Shown here: one piece after another, positions 17,428 to 27,202 of the stretch
Position numbering within the stretch: position 1 is the first letter of the stretch
Layout: each line of letters opens with the position of its first letter
DNA from: Persicirhabdus sediminis
GTDB taxonomy: Bacteria; Verrucomicrobiota; Verrucomicrobiia; Verrucomicrobiales; Akkermansiaceae
DNA length: 64,000 nucleotides
NCBI RefSeq assembly: GCF_016595495.1
Contig: NZ_JAENIM010000047.1
Span: 121,922 to 185,921 of the forward strand
Reading direction: 5' to 3'
Position numbers and translations under genes: made by a program
Notes under the pieces: generated by a model
What the model was told of the DNA's origin: nothing
Database searches by the model: none
The model's input: only the letters and a program-made list of their open reading frames with translations

Positions 17428-18732
17428 TTAGTCAGCGATCAACGTCAGAATTTCCTTCACCGACATACACTCCGAGTCAACCTCTTGGCTTCTCTTGTTA
17501 CGTAAAATAGTTTCAGCTGTTTTTTTCATTGCTGGGTATGCACTACGCAAAAGGTGATTTGCATAGATGACTACACTAAAGCCAATTTCAGCTAACTCTT
17601 CCTCAAGTAGATGATTATAGCTAGTAGGCACACAAATCAGCGGCACCTTATTTTCAAATTTCTTATAGGCCTCACAAAACGCCTTAATTTCGGCACCATC
17701 TTTCTCACGGCTGTGGATCATAATACCATCTGAACCAGCTTCAATGTATGCCTGAGCACGATCCAATGCATCTTCAAGTCCCTGATTAGCAATTAGGCTT
17801 TCAATACGAGCAACAATCATGAATTCATCAGTCACTTGAGCTTGCTTGCCTGCATTGATTTTTTCACACATTGCCTCTTTTTCTAGCAATACCTGAGGAC
17901 GCTCCGTGCCAAATAATGAGTTCTGCTTAAGGCCTTGCTTATCTTCAATAATAACCGCTGAGACCCCAAGACGCTCGAGAGACCTAACCATTTTCGTAAA
18001 GTGTTCAGTAATGCCTCCAGTATCACCATCATAGATAATTGGCTTAGTCGTTACATCTAAAATATCGTTGATAGTCTGCGCTCTTGAAGTGCGGTCCACA
18101 AATTCGATATCAGGCCGTCCTTTAGCTGTAGAATCAGTCAAACTACTCAGCCAGATTGCATCAAACTCTTCAACAGTACCATTTTCTTCCACTTGTGAAT
18201 GTTCTACAATCAGCCCGGATAAGCCGTTATGAGCCTCCATAGCACGCACAATAGGTTTAGCTCCGATCAAACGGCGTAATTTACCTAGACGGACACCAGG
18301 AGTCGTTCCAATTTCCTTAACAGCTTTATTCAAAGCTGTGGAAGACAGCCCTTCGGTATATTTTGGTTCAATGAGCTCCCCACCCCATCCCTTAAGAGCT
18401 TCAATCACACGAGCGCGAGTTTCTTGCTGAGGGCCAGTTTTCCAATCATCACCGTGAACGACGTAATCGGGCTTAATCGCCTCAAGATTCGCAACATAAT
18501 CTAGCGTATCTTGCGCTACAACTTTGCTAACACCCTTAACATTTTCTATAATCCTCTTTCTGTGCTCGAAAGGCAAACTAGGCAGTCGCTTATAGCTAGC
18601 GATTGCCTTATCGGTCAGAAGACCAACAACGACATCACCGTATTCTCTGCCAGTTTCAATGATATTTACGTGGCCTGGGTGGATGAGATCGGCACTCATG
18701 CCTATGTACACTGTTTTTTCGTTTTTATTCAT
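17428..18732 (-). CDS. Phosphonate cytidylyltransferase-PEP mutase fusion
   Basis: 434 residues in two domains. Residues 1-140 are a nucleotidylyltransferase with HPGH at 18-21 and an SSTAL block at 130-134. Residues 150-434 are a PEP mutase of the isocitrate-lyase superfamily with DGDTGG at 235-240 and the diagnostic EDK...NS motif at 263-272 ([11 protein letters not shown]), separating it from lyases and hydrolases. The mutase makes the C-P bond. The N-terminal part matches PntC-type enzymes, which activate phosphonates as CMP derivatives for transfer to lipids or glycans; such fusions are known. It is the first gene of the four-gene cassette 18732-14241, and its upstream gap of 174 bases probably holds a promoter. 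Confidence 0.96.
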   Translation of the reverse strand: MNKNEKTVYIGMSADLIHPGHVNIIETGREYGDVVVGLLTDKAIASYKRLPSLPFEHRKRIIENVKGVSKVVAQDTLDYVANLEAIKPDYVVHGDDWKTGPQQETRARVIEALKGWGGELIEPKYTEGLSSTALNKAVKEIGTTPGVRLGKLRRLIGAKPIVRAMEAHNGLSGLIVEHSQVEENGTVEEFDAIWLSSLTDSTAKGRPDIEFVDRTSRAQTINDILDVTTKPIIYDGDTGGITEHFTKMVRSLERLGVSAVIIEDKQGLKQNSLFGTERPQVLLEKEAMCEKINAGKQAQVTDEFMIVARIESLIANQGLEDALDRAQAYIEAGSDGIMIHSREKDGAEIKAFCEAYKKFENKVPLICVPTSYNHLLEEELAEIGFSVVIYANHLLRSAYPAMKKTAETILRNKRSQEVDSECMSVKEILTLIAD

Positions 18733-18906
18733 TATGTTTTGGTTGTTACGCGATTATTAGCAAGGGCCTTTATCCAGATCTAAAAAAGATGTGACTTGTT
18801 CGTCTCGTGCCGTCTAATCTGGCCTCAAAGCCCTACAAATCAGACAGAAACGATTATTTGAAGACACAAAAAGGATGACTTAAAGTGTACCTAGACTTAG
18901 GACTCC

Positions 18907-21168
18907 TTAATCAGTCAAAAGCCCCGCCATTTCAAAGTATTTGAGAACTTCTATTGTGGACTCTTCTAACTTAACAGCATCAGATTCACTGCGTCCTGTC
19001 ATCCTGTTATAATTAGCAATTTCCGATAACGCTAATGTATAGCAATGAACGGCTCTATCTATTTGCCTCCCCATCCATAGCTCTTCAGCCCGCTTATAGT
19101 AAAACTGACCAATCTTATAATGTAACCGTGTCTCCTTCAATATTCCCCAACCTTGAATTAAGGCTTTAGCCTGCTCAAAATAAAACTCGGCTTCATGCCA
19201 TTCCTTAAGGCTATCATATGTAGCTCCAACAGAATATAAGTACTTGGCTTGCTGGATATACCAATCACGATATCTATTTGACGCAGATAACGATGCACTC
19301 TGGTCATTTAATTCCACAGCTCGAAGATAATAGACTCGAGCAGCCTCTCTGTTTTCCTGTTCAATGCTTCTTCCTTGACGATAGCAAAGTTCAGCCCATC
19401 TCTTGTAGAGTCCAGTATGAGACTCCCTATAGGCTCCGTACTTTTCTGCACGTATAAACGCCTTCTCAGCAGACTCATAGCTTTGAAGATCGATATTAAT
19501 CAAAGCTTGATTAAGAGCACTCATGAAGAAATAAGGGTGCCGCTGTTCAGCCTTTGAATAGTAAATAAGTGCCTTCTCAAAGGCATTTTCTCTTTCGACT
19601 GGATCTACGATCCCCACGGCTTCCATATGATGGATCGTAGCTAACTTGTATGCATGCTCATAATTCGGAGACCTAGAATATGCATCCTCATAACTATCAG
19701 TTGCAAGCTGCGGATCAGAAACACTTGCAGCATCCCAACCGCTAATACTTGAAAACCCTTTACACTTCAATAAATAAGAAGCCACCCTTACCTCTGGTAC
19801 AGCTATCCACAAAGAAAGGAGTCCCAACAAAATTAACATCGCTGAAAAAAATCCCCTCCCTATACTTTTAGGTACAGCAATACAACTAGCCCCCTTCTTA
19901 GTAATAGGTAGGCACCATACCAGACAACACACTAATAACACTAGGTTTGCTGCAGTATGAGTAGGGAAATCTAGCAATATATGAACAGCCATCACAGCAA
20001 TTCCAGAACAGCCAGCTATTGCATATGCCATAGCATCACTCGATACGTGATTACCATCTCTAGCTATTTGATCTGATAGATTATAGACTCGCTTACAGCC
20101 CCAAAAAAAATGGCAGGCAACCACACCTACCACGAATAAGAAGCCAACAACTCCATAATCAGCTAATAACTGTAGATACTCATTATGCACAAATTCAGGC
20201 GTAGCAGCCCTGGTTTGCAACTCTTCACTCCACAACCGAAGAGATTCATATGAATAGCTTCTACTGCCAGCACCAAAAATCGGGCTCTGATAAGCTTGCT
20301 CTATTGCCATTTTCCAATATGACAATCGTACTTCTGAGTCAAATAAAGCTTGCGCAAAAGTACTATCAGTTGATCTCTGCCGAATTGTAAACAAGCCACC
20401 TACAATCACTGAAACAGCCCCCAACACGACCGGTACTAACGATATCCAGTGTATAGATTTCCGTTGATTACAAGTAAGACTGTGTGAAGACAAGAGTAAC
20501 AAAAATAGAAAACAACAGCCTCCAGCAAGCAGTCCCAGAATCCCTGCTCGAGAGCATGAAAATACAACAGCCAAGACGGCTAGAACACCTATGGTAGCTA
20601 AACTTAATCTATAGTAACGCCCAAGTCTACTCCAGACAGATAAAGAGAGGCACAAGTAAGCCACTATCCCTGATAAATTTGCAAAAGTCCCATAATATCC
20701 AAACCACCCCGACACCCCATTCTCATTAAAACCCTCAACTAAATAATCGAGAATGTGCAACCTGGGTAAATCAAGCAATTGTGCATACGACGCAGCTAGA
20801 TGTATTAAACTCGCTAAAATTACACATGTAACTACGAGCCTACGAAAATTTGCCTTTGCTCCTGCCGTTGTAGCAACAAAGTATAAACATCCAGATAATA
20901 GAATTAAAACCAAATCCCCACGCGCAAGGTCTAACACCGGCGATAGCAGCGCTCGACACAAAAAATAGGACAATGCGATTACAACCAAATATTGAAGCTT
21001 CGAACTCCCAATGTACCTCTTGGAAGTACCACAGTATAAGCCTGATAGTATAGCAGCTACCCCAATCAAACCGAGGCTTACAGAGCCTAAATGCAAACTC
21101 CGAGTAACTGCTAGTAAAATAGCGGTCAATATTGATAACGCTGATAAAATATAAATAATAATATTCAT
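18907..21168 (-). CDS. O-antigen ligase/polymerase-family protein with TPR tail
   Basis: About 753 residues from the ATG at 21168 (MNIIIYILSALSIL); the longer frame starts with GTG. Around twelve membrane segments fill the first 450 residues. A FSCSRAGILGLLAGG segment and the periplasmic loop pattern GAGSRSYSYE...HNEYLQLLADYGVVGF mark the Wzy_C/O-antigen ligase family. The last 280 residues are soluble, helical and TPR-like (repeated AxxYYxxAxE patterns). Such proteins join polymer units or transfer glycans in the periplasm, and the TPR part may bind a partner protein. It lies between the phosphonate cassette and a glycosyltransferase gene. Ligase versus polymerase cannot be decided. Confidence 0.85.
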   Translation of the reverse strand: MNIIIYILSALSILTAILLAVTRSLHLGSVSLGLIGVAAILSGLYCGTSKRYIGSSKLQYLVVIALSYFLCRALLSPVLDLARGDLVLILLSGCLYFVATTAGAKANFRRLVVTCVILASLIHLAASYAQLLDLPRLHILDYLVEGFNENGVSGWFGYYGTFANLSGIVAYLCLSLSVWSRLGRYYRLSLATIGVLAVLAVVFSCSRAGILGLLAGGCCFLFLLLLSSHSLTCNQRKSIHWISLVPVVLGAVSVIVGGLFTIRQRSTDSTFAQALFDSEVRLSYWKMAIEQAYQSPIFGAGSRSYSYESLRLWSEELQTRAATPEFVHNEYLQLLADYGVVGFLFVVGVVACHFFWGCKRVYNLSDQIARDGNHVSSDAMAYAIAGCSGIAVMAVHILLDFPTHTAANLVLLVCCLVWCLPITKKGASCIAVPKSIGRGFFSAMLILLGLLSLWIAVPEVRVASYLLKCKGFSSISGWDAASVSDPQLATDSYEDAYSRSPNYEHAYKLATIHHMEAVGIVDPVERENAFEKALIYYSKAEQRHPYFFMSALNQALINIDLQSYESAEKAFIRAEKYGAYRESHTGLYKRWAELCYRQGRSIEQENREAARVYYLRAVELNDQSASLSASNRYRDWYIQQAKYLYSVGATYDSLKEWHEAEFYFEQAKALIQGWGILKETRLHYKIGQFYYKRAEELWMGRQIDRAVHCYTLALSEIANYNRMTGRSESDAVKLEESTIEVLKYFEMAGLLTD

Positions 21169-21184
21169 CTCTATGTACACGCCC

Positions 21185-22309
21185 CTATTTCATAAGATCA
21201 TGAATAACTTTTTGCCAACTTTCCTTAAATGCATCTAGAGAAAAACATTCACTAAATTTCAGTCGATTTAAAGCCCCCATCGCAGCCCAATTATCTTGAC
21301 TCTCTAGAGCTAGTTGTACTGTTCGTAATAAGGATTCTTCGTCTCTAGGCGAGCACAACCACCCCCCTTTACCATTTTCAACAGCATCAGAAACCGCTCC
21401 AACATCAGTAGCAACGATAGGTAGCGAGTGCATCATTGCCTCTAATATGCTCAAGGGAAACGCCTCCGTATGAGAAGGCATACAGAACAAATCCATAGAT
21501 TTATAAGCCATGTTTTTATCCTCCTCGTACACGGCTCCTAACCATTTGATGCGATCACTAAATTGGCTTGCTTTAAATTTTTCTTCTATGATTTTTATGG
21601 GTGTAGATACACCTACTCCACCGTAGAAATAGAATTCTACATCTTCACTAGTTGAGCATATTTTCTCAGCGACAGAAAACATCTCTAACCAGCCTTTTTG
21701 TTCATCCATTGCAGAAAGGTAACCTACCCGCCTAATCGGGTTTTCAACCTTCACTCCACGGTGACTAGCTGTTGTGGCCTCATCTGCAACTCCATTGCAC
21801 ACGAAGGTACAAGACCTCTCTCTCAAGGCCGTCGGCCATGTCCCAATTAGCTTTGGGGCACATGCTACGAACAGATCAAATTTATTTATAATGCTTTGGT
21901 AGATAAATTTAAAGAAACAAGACTGAGACTCTAATTTTAATCGGCTAGGGTCCATGTGAACCCAAGCTACGACCCTCGCCTGGCAGAAATGCTTCGCGAG
22001 AACCACAAACAACGAATCTTTAAGGAATGGTATAGTATGAAAGGCTGGAGACATCACTATCACATCAAATTTATATCTATGATGTTGGTACAACAATTCA
22101 ACAGCATAAGACAGCATCCTAAAGGTTTTAGCGAAAGTGAATTTCGACAACTGAGACCGGCTCATTGTATATACGGTATTAATCGAATACAACTCTATCT
22201 CTGCATCGTCACCTAACAAATGAATTAACTTCTGATACTGAATCGCTTGACCATGAATGGCTGGCGAATACTGACCTATCAATAATAGACGCTTAGCTCC
22301 ACTACACAT
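21185..22309 (-). CDS. Glycosyltransferase family 4
   Basis: 374 residues with two Rossmann-like halves. The GT4 donor-site pattern is MPSHTEAFPLSILEAMMHSLPIVATDVGA..., including the E(x7)E region, and the N-terminal start (RLLLIGQYSPAIHGQAIQYQ) carries the Gly-containing acceptor loop. It adds a sugar to the growing repeat unit on the cytoplasmic face. Its start overlaps the preceding membrane protein gene by 8 bases, so the two are translationally coupled. Sugar specificity unknown. Confidence 0.9.
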   Translation of the reverse strand: MCSGAKRLLLIGQYSPAIHGQAIQYQKLIHLLGDDAEIELYSINTVYTMSRSQLSKFTFAKTFRMLSYAVELLYQHHRYKFDVIVMSPAFHTIPFLKDSLFVVLAKHFCQARVVAWVHMDPSRLKLESQSCFFKFIYQSIINKFDLFVACAPKLIGTWPTALRERSCTFVCNGVADEATTASHRGVKVENPIRRVGYLSAMDEQKGWLEMFSVAEKICSTSEDVEFYFYGGVGVSTPIKIIEEKFKASQFSDRIKWLGAVYEEDKNMAYKSMDLFCMPSHTEAFPLSILEAMMHSLPIVATDVGAVSDAVENGKGGWLCSPRDEESLLRTVQLALESQDNWAAMGALNRLKFSECFSLDAFKESWQKVIHDLMK

Positions 22310-23747
22310 CGCCCCCTCCTATCAGATCATCCTTGTCCATAGACTGAATTACAGCACAAACAATCATCCATAAAAAAATATTCGCGGGGAACTGAAATAT
22401 ATAGGTTCCGGCCAAAATACTAACAAACAAAGAAAATACAGCACCTGTAAAAAACGTTGATATCTTTCGTCTACTCCAAGATTGATTGAGTAGTTTGGTA
22501 TGAAAAGCAAACGCCGACACTAGCCCTATAATTAAGATTATTCCACTAGGGACATAACCGTATTTGAATAAAAATCGGGAAACCTGATCATGAGAGAACG
22601 TCGGGTCATCATAACGATACTCAGCACTTGTAATTAAACCAGTTTCAACGCCAAAAGGAGCCCAATTACTGGGGTTCTTCATATTACTAAAACCTAAAAA
22701 CCGATCATAAAGCGTGGTTACCCGAAACGCTTGAGTCGATCGTCCATAATCTCCCTCACCACTGATATCCGCTTGCCATCCTTGAAGATTATTCAAAAAC
22801 CAGTCAGCACTTAACACAACGCCGATAAAAACCCCAAAGGCTACAAGATATGCTAATATCGTTATGCCTTTATATCGTAAAGCGACGACCGCTATAGGAA
22901 ATAGAGCAAGACAAACCCACCCCGTTCGGGTAAACGTCATGATACAGGCTGTCGTAAAAATTAGAAACAAGCCAATACCTTCTATAAGGTTCAACATCCG
23001 AAGTTTTCTTAAAGGAATAGTCAACATCGCACAGGCAGCCATTACAATTGTTAGGGAGCTGGCTGCATTCAAAGTAGAAAAAGGCCTCAGACCGATCTGC
23101 CCTAACTGCCTAGTCTCTCTAGACAAACCTGTCATCAAATAATCCATCTCAAAATCAGCCAAACCAAACAAGCGTTGCCAAATGCCGTATAGGGCCACAG
23201 GGATAAATATGTACAACGCTACCTTGATGTAGCCGAGCAGTAATTCCCTAGAAGGGAATACGATAGGTAATATAAAGACCAAAAAAGTAAATACCCCATA
23301 ATCAGCTATGACACGCAGAGACCCCAAACCTCCTCCACTTAGTATAGCTGACACAGCAACACCTAATAATGAAATACTGGCAAAACCGAAACGGATAAAG
23401 TCACCTTTAGTCATTTGCCTTTTACTAATTCGCTGAATCAGTACATGGCTCACTGCCCCCCCTAAAACACAAGGCGCCATAGCCAAAACATACATCACAT
23501 CCAATTGTGAAACCGACGACCCAAGCACCATGAATCGTTTCACCATATCACTATACCCGGCAAGAAGTAAGAGGGCATAAAGACCTAACTTGGGTGACAT
23601 ACTGCCTATCAAGAATAGGATCAAACAAAAATAAATGGATAAACGTCCAATTTCATTACCTCCCCCACCAATAGATGAAACCATCACGTATAGCCCAAGA
23701 AATACGAGCAATACCATAAGAAGGAAATTAGCAATTTTATGATTCAT
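22302..23747 (-). CDS. Polysaccharide polymerase/ligase-like membrane protein
   Basis: 481 residues with about twelve membrane segments and a long extracytoplasmic loop at about 310-390. An FTRTGWVCLALFPIAV segment is like the TR(S/T)xW patterns of O-antigen polymerases and ligases. In a Wzx-containing locus it is the best Wzy candidate. The 3' end overlaps the following GT4 gene. The sequence is visibly AT-richer than the flanking housekeeping genes. A second ligase-fold protein is encoded at 18907-21168, so the division of labour between them is open. Confidence 0.78.
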   Translation of the reverse strand: MNHKIANFLLMVLLVFLGLYVMVSSIGGGGNEIGRLSIYFCLILFLIGSMSPKLGLYALLLLAGYSDMVKRFMVLGSSVSQLDVMYVLAMAPCVLGGAVSHVLIQRISKRQMTKGDFIRFGFASISLLGVAVSAILSGGGLGSLRVIADYGVFTFLVFILPIVFPSRELLLGYIKVALYIFIPVALYGIWQRLFGLADFEMDYLMTGLSRETRQLGQIGLRPFSTLNAASSLTIVMAACAMLTIPLRKLRMLNLIEGIGLFLIFTTACIMTFTRTGWVCLALFPIAVVALRYKGITILAYLVAFGVFIGVVLSADWFLNNLQGWQADISGEGDYGRSTQAFRVTTLYDRFLGFSNMKNPSNWAPFGVETGLITSAEYRYDDPTFSHDQVSRFLFKYGYVPSGIILIIGLVSAFAFHTKLLNQSWSRRKISTFFTGAVFSLFVSILAGTYIFQFPANIFLWMIVCAVIQSMDKDDLIGGGDV

Positions 23748-23806
23748 TTTAAGATAATATTTTTACGTCTGAACTCAATAACTAGAGAAAGTCAAACTAA
23801 CATCTC

Positions 23807-24715
23807 CTATTTATAGATGTCCAAGTCAAAATTTCTCGGGAAGGCATCTGTGTATGTAGTTTTAGCAATGTTCCAAATTTTAACTTCCCTTGGACATAGT
23901 TGAGCTATTTTTTCTAAATACATAAAGTGCCTGTATGTGTCGTAAAACATGTCGCAAGTCTTACCATACAGGTCGGTGGGCATCCACCTCCTCGAGAGCG
24001 ACTCATCGTCATAGAAATGCTCATCCTGCAGATACTTTTCATTATTCATATCAACGCCAAAAGATTTAAAATAGGAATTATCATAACCACAAACGTAAAT
24101 GTTTTGATACTTTAAGTGCATCGCCAAGGCCAATGCATAAAATGCAGTCAATCCGTAAAAACCTGTTGGTTTATGAATATTCGAAACATTCTGGCTGTAG
24201 ACATCTCTGAAACCGCATATCGGCACTGTATTATTAAACTTGCTTTTACGTACATAACGATAAGGCACAATAGTTGGAATATTAAATTCATTCATAGTGT
24301 CTATATCCTCTTGAAACTGTGAAGCTAGAGGGTGATCAGGACAGCCCCCATAATGCGCTGGATCATTGAAGATGCCTGCAAAAGGTACTATCCCATATTG
24401 AGCTATAGCTTTTGAGGCGAATGAGTTGACAACAATTAAATCATACTCGCCAGAATCTGTTAATTCTTTTACTTTCGTAAAATCCAAATCCCTCAAAGAA
24501 GGGCCATTTGCAAAAACAATAACATCTTTCGCCTTTCTTGCAGTTAACTCCTTGAGCTTTGATTTTGATAATTGGCTCAGTCCTTTATGCTGAATCAAAT
24601 GACAGAATCTTTGCACCAGAATAACCAACTTACATAGAAATAATCCGCATAGGCTAGTTTGTTCAGTCCTATTCAGAACCCTAAAATACCTTCTTATATC
24701 ATCTTTAGTATACAT
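23807..24715 (-). CDS. Probable glycosyltransferase, GT42/DUF115-like
   Basis: 302 residues. The motif FANGPSLRDLDF at 68-79 and the later PTGFYGLTAFYALALAM...IYVCGYDNSYF block resemble the NGPSL and SG.....A..LGY..IYL.GID patterns of Campylobacter Cst-type sialyltransferases (GT42). They also resemble the related DUF115/6-hydroxymethylpterin-kinase-like transferases. There is no signal peptide. The locus encodes a CMP-nonulosonate synthetase and a nonulosonate synthase, so a transferase using that CMP sugar is expected and this gene is the best candidate. The function is inferred from motif and context and should be treated as tentative. Confidence 0.6.
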   Translation of the reverse strand: MYTKDDIRRYFRVLNRTEQTSLCGLFLCKLVILVQRFCHLIQHKGLSQLSKSKLKELTARKAKDVIVFANGPSLRDLDFTKVKELTDSGEYDLIVVNSFASKAIAQYGIVPFAGIFNDPAHYGGCPDHPLASQFQEDIDTMNEFNIPTIVPYRYVRKSKFNNTVPICGFRDVYSQNVSNIHKPTGFYGLTAFYALALAMHLKYQNIYVCGYDNSYFKSFGVDMNNEKYLQDEHFYDDESLSRRWMPTDLYGKTCDMFYDTYRHFMYLEKIAQLCPREVKIWNIAKTTYTDAFPRNFDLDIYK

Positions 24716-24747
24716 GTAACTTTTCTGAATATCGACTTTTCGTTAGT

Positions 24748-26193
24748 TTAACAAACACTTGAGACTAAACATCTCTGCTCTAGGAGCTTTTTACCTGAGT
24801 ACCATAGAGCTGCAAATACTAGGACTGCTATTACCGCTATACAGACGCGAGGAATCCAACCCCATGTGCTAGGAATTAACATGACTACGCAAACTCCTCC
24901 AGCAGCTAACGCGCACCCAAAAACAGGTAACACAACGCGCTCAAGAGCCCTTCGTTCAAGTTTAAAACTCAAACCTACTAAAACTAGATTCATTACCCCA
25001 TAGCCTACTAAAATAGCCCATGCAGCCCCAGTCATACCATATATGGGCATCCACAACATCGCGCAGATTAAATTCACCAAAACGCCAACCCCCGCTATTA
25101 TTGGTAATAATATAGTCTTCTTCAAATAGCTAATATAATTAGCCTGAGTCAAGAATAGCCCGTAACCATAAATCCCCATCGCTAATACAGGCATTACTGC
25201 GATCCCTCTCCAGTAAGGCTTGTCTACCATCAATGGATAAACCACAGGTATCAAAATACAAAAGCCCACTACAGTGAGACTAAGTAAGCACATTAGAGCC
25301 CACTGCCCATCTATAACACTTCTGTCATCATTGGCATTACGTAATTTGAAATATCGAGGGTACCAAGCTCGAGTAACGGCCACAAAAATAAAGGACATCC
25401 CCATAGCCACAGTTTTCGCAGCTGAATAAATTCCAACTTCCTCTAAGTCTGAATAATACTGTAATAATAACTTGTCAGCCGTTAACATCGCTGCCAGAGC
25501 AAATGAATAGGGCACATATGGAATCCCATAACCCAAACTCTTTTTAAGTTCGTTTAAATCAATTCTCATTCTGAAATTCTCTCTGAACTCAGATAACTTG
25601 ATCAACATTATTGCTGCAACTACTGCTCCGCCTGCACGGCCATAAAGCCTACCTAAGGCCCCCATTTCCAGCGCGCCTATCAACCAAAGAGATAGACTCG
25701 TTGCTATAGCAAAAGCAACTAGTTGATTAATACTCGCCTTTCCGTGTTTCTCTTGGCTCGTTAATAGCTGATTACCAATATCTCGAGGTGGGTTTAATGC
25801 TACCAATACTAAAACTGGATATAAATGCTGCAAATCAACCCCGCTAATTGAGTCAATCATTCCTAACCAAAATGGAGTTAATATAGCAAGGCAGACAAAC
25901 GCCACACTAACACACTGACACCAGAAAGAACTACTAAAAAACCTCGCAAACTGATCACTCCCCACATCATAGTCATGATAAAACCTAACTACAGAAGCAC
26001 CTAAACCCAATGTCACGATTGGCATAATCAAAAGGGATAGAGACATTGCGGCATTGAGAATGCCAAACTCACTAGGAGTCATCCAACGAGTCATGACAGG
26101 AAGCAGAATCACACTCATGCCACTAGTTAACAAACCAGCTAGTGTATACCACATCGTACCTTGTACGACCTTATGCTTTAATATTGATAACAT
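24748..26193 (-). CDS. Wzx-type oligosaccharide flippase
   Basis: About 481 residues from the ATG at 26193 (MLSILKHKVVQGTMWYTLAG); the longer frame begins with TTG. Twelve to fourteen membrane segments, with the N-terminal WYTLAGLLTSGMSVILLPVMTR pattern of the polysaccharide-transporter/MATE-like family. It would move the lipid-linked repeat unit across the inner membrane. It lies next to the GT42-like gene and is preceded by a 330-base gap with no gene, which may carry an internal promoter for the downstream half of the locus. Confidence 0.9.
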   Translation of the reverse strand: MLSILKHKVVQGTMWYTLAGLLTSGMSVILLPVMTRWMTPSEFGILNAAMSLSLLIMPIVTLGLGASVVRFYHDYDVGSDQFARFFSSSFWCQCVSVAFVCLAILTPFWLGMIDSISGVDLQHLYPVLVLVALNPPRDIGNQLLTSQEKHGKASINQLVAFAIATSLSLWLIGALEMGALGRLYGRAGGAVVAAIMLIKLSEFRENFRMRIDLNELKKSLGYGIPYVPYSFALAAMLTADKLLLQYYSDLEEVGIYSAAKTVAMGMSFIFVAVTRAWYPRYFKLRNANDDRSVIDGQWALMCLLSLTVVGFCILIPVVYPLMVDKPYWRGIAVMPVLAMGIYGYGLFLTQANYISYLKKTILLPIIAGVGVLVNLICAMLWMPIYGMTGAAWAILVGYGVMNLVLVGLSFKLERRALERVVLPVFGCALAAGGVCVVMLIPSTWGWIPRVCIAVIAVLVFAALWYSGKKLLEQRCLVSSVC

Positions 26194-26523
26194 TCCTAAT
26201 GCTCTTAAACTTGATAGCAGGTTCAACTAAGTATAACTATAATTTATCCCTACATTTGATATGTTAAAATATCACCCCCTGTCAGAAACCTAATCAATGA
26301 ACTACTCTGTTTCAAAATAGTCGCCGCGTACCTGCGTGTGCTCTGATACTCCCCCGACCAGTCAGAAACATTAAACTAAATTTAGTTCCAGTTAGCCCCC
26401 TGAGCATCAAGGAGAATAGAGGCCTTTGACATTTTTTAGCCTATCTCACCACAACTGGATTAAGGTACAAAAAGTCCGTAAACGAGCCCGTAGTATGGAC
26501 AAAAAATTCAGGTAAAACACGAG
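26194..26523. other. Gene-free gap inside the glycan locus
   Basis: 330 AT-rich bases between the PseF-like gene and the flippase gene, both on the minus strand. No open frame is convincing. TATAGT- and TATACT-like boxes occur near 26223-26245 on the minus strand, so an internal promoter is possible. No repeat or terminator with a T-run was seen. Confidence 0.5.
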
Positions 26524-27198
26524 CTAGAGCACGCTAAATAAATACTCTGCCCTAGTCCAATCTTCTAGAGTATCTATATCACAGTACCGGTTGTCAGGAA
26601 TCTCGACAATTACTGCATCATCACAGTATATCCTTTTTGCCGCTAGCCAGACAGATGCTTTTGCCATATAAAACATCGCAGCATCATGATACACAGAAGG
26701 TAAATCTTGGGACCTCGTCGAATAATGCTCTGGGTATAGCATTTTCAATTTATCATTTTCATCTAAATAATAGGCACGCTGGACAGGATAATTATATTTA
26801 GTAGAAGCTATAACAAAACTATTCGAGTCGTCATTCTTAAGCATCGTCATCCCTCGACATAGATCTTCAGGAATGAGTAGAGGCGCGGTCGCATAAATAC
26901 ATGTAAATACAGCATCCTCTATACCTAAACGAACTATACAATCTTGAATCACCTCAAGAACGCCAACATAGTCTCCTGATACACTGGATTCGCGCAGAAA
27001 GGGAACTTCAGCTCCTGCGGCTTCTGCCACCTTTGCTATTTCAGGATCGTCTGTTGTCACAACCACCCTATCAAATAACTTAGAGTTCAATGCCGATTTG
27101 ATTGAATATTCAATAATTGGGCGTCCATGAAACTCTTTGATATTTTTATATGGAATTCTTTTGCTTCCTCCTCTAGCTGGTATAATCGCAATATTCAT
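26524..27198 (-). CDS. CMP-nonulosonate cytidylyltransferase (PseF-like)
   Basis: 224 residues with the N-terminal IIPARGGSKRIPYKNIK nucleotide-binding pattern and FHGRPIIEYSI. Further on are SQDLPSVYHDAAMFY and a DIDTLEDW metal-binding end. These fit PseF (pseudaminic acid cytidylyltransferase) better than NeuA, since RIPYKNIK and the YHDA block are PseF-like. It activates a nine-carbon nonulosonic acid as a CMP sugar. It follows a glycosyltransferase gene by 4 bases. The specific sugar is uncertain because the pse pathway is incomplete here. Confidence 0.85.
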   Translation of the reverse strand: MNIAIIPARGGSKRIPYKNIKEFHGRPIIEYSIKSALNSKLFDRVVVTTDDPEIAKVAEAAGAEVPFLRESSVSGDYVGVLEVIQDCIVRLGIEDAVFTCIYATAPLLIPEDLCRGMTMLKNDDSNSFVIASTKYNYPVQRAYYLDENDKLKMLYPEHYSTRSQDLPSVYHDAAMFYMAKASVWLAAKRIYCDDAVIVEIPDNRYCDIDTLEDWTRAEYLFSVL

Positions 27199-27202
27199 CT
27201 CT

